Below, one piece after another: positions 60,847-64,000 of a DNA stretch of 64,000 nt. Source of the stretch: Amphirosellinia nigrospora (taxonomy: Eukaryota; Ascomycota; Sordariomycetes; Xylariales; Xylariaceae); assembly GCA_004123355.1 (NCBI GenBank), contig SCHM01000002.1:4499569-4563568 (forward strand). Reading direction: 5' to 3'. The position numbers and the translations under genes are program-made. The notes below the pieces were generated by a model. That model was not told the DNA's origin, did no database searches, and saw only the letters and a program-made list of their open reading frames with translations. Numbering within the stretch: position 1 is the first letter of the stretch; each line of letters opens with the position of its first letter.

Positions 60847-63800
60847 ATGGAGACCGAGATGGCCGAGAGTCGCGACGGGTCTCCGCCTGCGCTGAGCCGG
60901 AGAGCAGTAAGTGTGTCACTTCCTCCGGGTGTCCGAGGATCCCGTGTGATGTATGTGTGCTGTCTCGGCGTGTCGGCGTCACATTAGCGCTACACGGCAC
61001 ACTTCCACCTGCATGAAGACTGCAGTCGTATTTGGACTTGGCTGACGATATCGAGATAGTGTGACCAATGTCGCTTGAGAAAGGTGTGAAGATAAAATTC
61101 TCCAGCCGAAGAAAGGTTTAAATTACGATTGCATGAGGACTGACGGGTCAATTTTCTTTCCCCTGACAGATTCGTTGCGACAAAGAGACACCTTGCTCCA
61201 ACTGCCGGAGCGCCAGACGGTCGTGTAGCTCCACGGGGGCTGGACAAAAGCCCAAGGAGCCGCGCCAGAGAGTTCTGATTTCTAGTCAGTAGTATGTATG
61301 CCCCTATTGCGAGGGCGGTGAATTCCTTCCTAGAGCGGAAACATGTTATATTACATCGCAAACAATTCGCCATGTCTATCGTTCCTAGTTATGAGTGACA
61401 TTAGGTAGATATCTGTCAGTTGATAGCTTACTAACTGCCAGCGCCCTCCTTTATAGTGAGCGTAAAATCGACCAGATAGAGGACCGTCTAGCCGGCATCG
61501 AAACCCTTCTACAGCAACTGGTCTCGGCTCAATCAACCCCTGGCCTCGAGATCACTACACCGCCCAACTCTACCAGCCATGGCCAGTATGGACAGATGCA
61601 TGGAACCAGGACCTTGCGAGGGTCTGCGTCGAGTGCCGACAGAACGCCGTCGGCTACACCTGGTCTTAAGAATAGGGGCATTTCAGCTTCGGAGAAGGGA
61701 GGAGAGGGTGACAACTCGACCCTCTTCGATCCCGAGGATTCAGAAACGTTTGAAGGCAACTCGTCGCTCGCGGCTCATACTGCTTTTGCTTCGGAATTTC
61801 GTAAGCTACTCAACTACACCCTTTCGCAAGTTATTTTTCTATCCTATCTTAAATATACTTGAGGGCTGTACTATATACGGACCTACATGTAAAGCTAAAA
61901 CAAAATACTTTGACCCCTTTTCTATGACCATCGTCCTGGACTACGCCATGAACCACACGGCTAATACGCAATAACCCCCTCAGTGGCAGATGCCGTCCGC
62001 AAGACAACGCTCGGCGACGGCGGGGGCATCAACCCTAAATTCGACGCAGCGCTGAACTCGCTACGGCAGATCATTGCGATGCAGAACCGGAGCCGGCAGC
62101 GGTCGACGGCTAAGGTGTGGTCACCGGGGCCGCGGTTCACGAATCCAGTACCGGAGAACGAGTCCGAGGACGACTCCCCGCCTAGCCGGAAGAACTTTAC
62201 CAGGACGAACCTCCGTGACCTCCCGCTTCCGCCCATGGCGCTTGTGAGGGAGCAGTTGAATGAGATGAGGCGTAAGACCCATTTCCTCCCCCTTATCTGT
62301 GTCTCTTCGTAGTGATAGATTTATCTACATCTTCTCCTGTCTCAACAAGGAACAAATCAAACCGAACCTTTTACTTCGAACGAATCAACCAACTACTTCA
62401 CTAACCCATCACAGACGGCCCAGTTCCGGTCATGCTCGCCATCCTCTACACCTTCATCGACTACGAGCACTTCGCCGACCGGTGCCGGCAGCTCTATTTC
62501 GCGACAGAAGGGGCGTCCGAGGCCAGCTTCATCATCGTGAACGCGGGCTGACGTATATATTCTATGAAGCTTCTCTCAACGCGGTCGACGCGGCGAAGAA
62601 GGCGCGCTTCGAGGAGTCTCGGGCCATGTCGCAAAATAACCTGGAGATTGCCCTGGCGCAGCTCAATATGATGATGCCCGCTACGGCGGAGAATATCGAG
62701 GCGTTGTTGATGGGGGTACGTGATTCGTGATATTTGTCGTTCATAGCAACGTAATGGCTAATGATGAAATGGCATAGGCTTGTTATTGTATCGATGAATC
62801 CCGCGCCTCGGTCTCCTGGATTCTCGTGTCGAGAGCAGCACACAGTAAGTCTCTCACTCCATTCCTCTCCACACTCACTAACGGCCCCTTTCTTTGCGCA
62901 GTGTGTCGCACCCTAGGCTACCATCAAATCCACAGCATGACCGAGGACATGCCTCAAACTAAAGCAGATAAATCACTTCTGTTCTGGTGCACCTACATGC
63001 TCGACAAAGCGCTCTCCCTGCGTCTCGGTCGGGCATCCGTGCTCCAGGACTACGACATCTCCCTACCGCACGTAACGCCCGACGCCAAGGCCGCGTACCC
63101 CGGAAAAGAAGTCATGACGCTCTGGATCCAGCACGCGCGGGTTCTCGGGCGGATCTACGAACGGCTGTACTCTCCCGGGCGCTCCGACAGCCCGAAGTGG
63201 CGCGTATCGAACAGGTCGGGCTGCTCGCGGCCGAACAGCAGCGCCTCATGGCCTCGACGGTGGCGCTGTTGAACGAGTTTAGCTCGGCCGCGGACGGCGA
63301 GGGGAGGATGTTTTTCCTGACCCTGAAATCGGACGAGGTGTCGTTCCTCTCGAGCCTGTCACTCACCTACCGCGCCCTGCCGCCCAACGGCCCACACAGC
63401 CGGACTTTTTCCACCGAGTGCGTGGAGAGCGCGCGGGCGGCCATCGCGAGCCATCTCGAGGCCACGGCGCTCATGTCGGACGAGCAGAGCCTCAAGATCG
63501 TGTACATCCACTGGACGATCCTCTACGCGCCGTTCATCCCCTTCATCGTCATCTTCTGCCTCGTCATCGAGACGTCCGACGCGGGGGACCTGGCGCGGCT
63601 GCACGCCTTCGTGACGTCGCTCGAGACGGCGTGTGAGGTATCTTCGTCCGTCAAGAAATTACATCAGCTCTGCCACGTGCTGTACACCGTGGCGGCGCTG
63701 TACGTCGAGGCCAAGGCTGCGCGACCCGTGGGTGGCGGCAGCGAGTTCGACGTCTATCTCTCGCAGCTCGGGTTCATGCCTGTCGATGAGGGGGTATGGC

Positions 63801-63951
63801 GGGTATGCAGGCGGGTGTTGTTGGGTTGGGGGACTCGGGGCTACGGGGATGCAGGCTAGTTCGCTCGAGGACTGGTTCTCGGGAAGAATTATATGATGGG
63901 TTGTTGGAAGAGGACCTGTCGGGGATTAATCCCATGGATTGGCCTTCTTGA
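60847..63951 (+). CDS. Zn2Cys6 transcription factor, eight exons including a 24-nt microexon
   Basis: This is a nuclear regulator with an N-terminal zinc cluster and a fungal-specific middle-homology domain. Exons: 60847-60906, 61060-61083, 61170-61291, 61457-61800, 61984-62271, 62415-62715, 62778-62844, 62902-63951. The cluster is built across three exons: CDQCRLRK from the 24-base exon, then IRCDKETPCSNCRSARRSC. A coiled linker follows (SSQYERKIDQIEDRLAGIE). The regulatory domain includes AILYTFIDYEHFADRCRQLY, CYCIDESRASVSWILVSRAA and the signature LLFWCTYMLDKALSLRLGRA. The protein ends EEDLSGINPMDWPS, with the acidic and Trp-containing tail typical of the family. Breaks at 62545-62547 and 63177-63179 each need one G, and another lies at about 63788-63890. 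Targets are unknown. It is about 850 residues. Confidence 0.87.
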
Positions 63952-64000
63952 TCACGTAGGGAGGTGGGAAAGGGGGAAAGGGGGGGAAGGGGGTTAGCTA

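Noticed and set aside
1-64000. CRISPR arrays, tRNA and rRNA genes
   Set aside because: No regularly spaced repeats and no cloverleaf or rRNA signature were found by eye. A tRNA could have been missed without a dedicated scan.

Overview
The window comes from a filamentous ascomycete (Pezizomycotina). The evidence is small GT-AG introns (about 50-180 bases), HET, DUF3176, Zn2Cys6, F-box/WD40 and P450 genes, and a 22.6-kb AT-rich block showing the CpA/TpG depletion left by repeat-induced point mutation (RIP). The species is not identifiable from what I can see.

Layout. 1-9 kb: a degraded HET gene, a REI1-like zinc-finger gene, a small two-exon unknown and a kinase-like gene, followed by an AT-rich patch holding a 437-bp inverted-repeat element. 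10.4-12.9 kb: a TRK-type potassium transporter. 13-19.3 kb: an ankyrin relic, a fragment matching the ATP-grasp relic at 52 kb, a secreted bulb-type lectin, an aldo/keto reductase and an amidohydrolase relic. 20-26.2 kb: a four-exon gene with a possible nuclease fold, a GST-like gene and a complete cytochrome P450. 26.7-51.1 kb: a DUF3176 membrane-protein gene cut in two by nested LTR retrotransposons. 51.4-64 kb: an ATP-grasp relic, a secreted AA8-type cytochrome protein, an acyl-CoA ligase with a peroxisomal-type C terminus, an F-box/WD40 gene and an eight-exon Zn2Cys6 transcription factor.

The nest can be resolved from its terminal repeats. A Ty1/copia element on the minus strand (27499-50138, target duplication GCTGG) inserted in the DUF3176 coding sequence. 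Two plus-strand Ty3-type elements then landed inside it: 33524-42501 (duplication TAAAT) and 42967-49758 (duplication ATAAT). Degenerate RT, RNase H and integrase motifs can still be read, including active-site changes of the kind RIP makes (YVDD to YIND, YLDD to YADN).

About half of the genes outside the nest are interrupted by single-base frameshifts. Most need one added base, often in a G or C run. This could be real decay, but it is also the pattern of uncorrected long-read consensus errors, so several genes called frameshifted here may be intact in the organism. The lectin, the PD-(D/E)XK-like gene, GST, P450, AA8 and acyl-CoA ligase genes are intact. I see no convincing operon-like or pathway cluster; the genes read as an accessory region with incompatibility-type, secreted and metabolic genes around a transposon nest.
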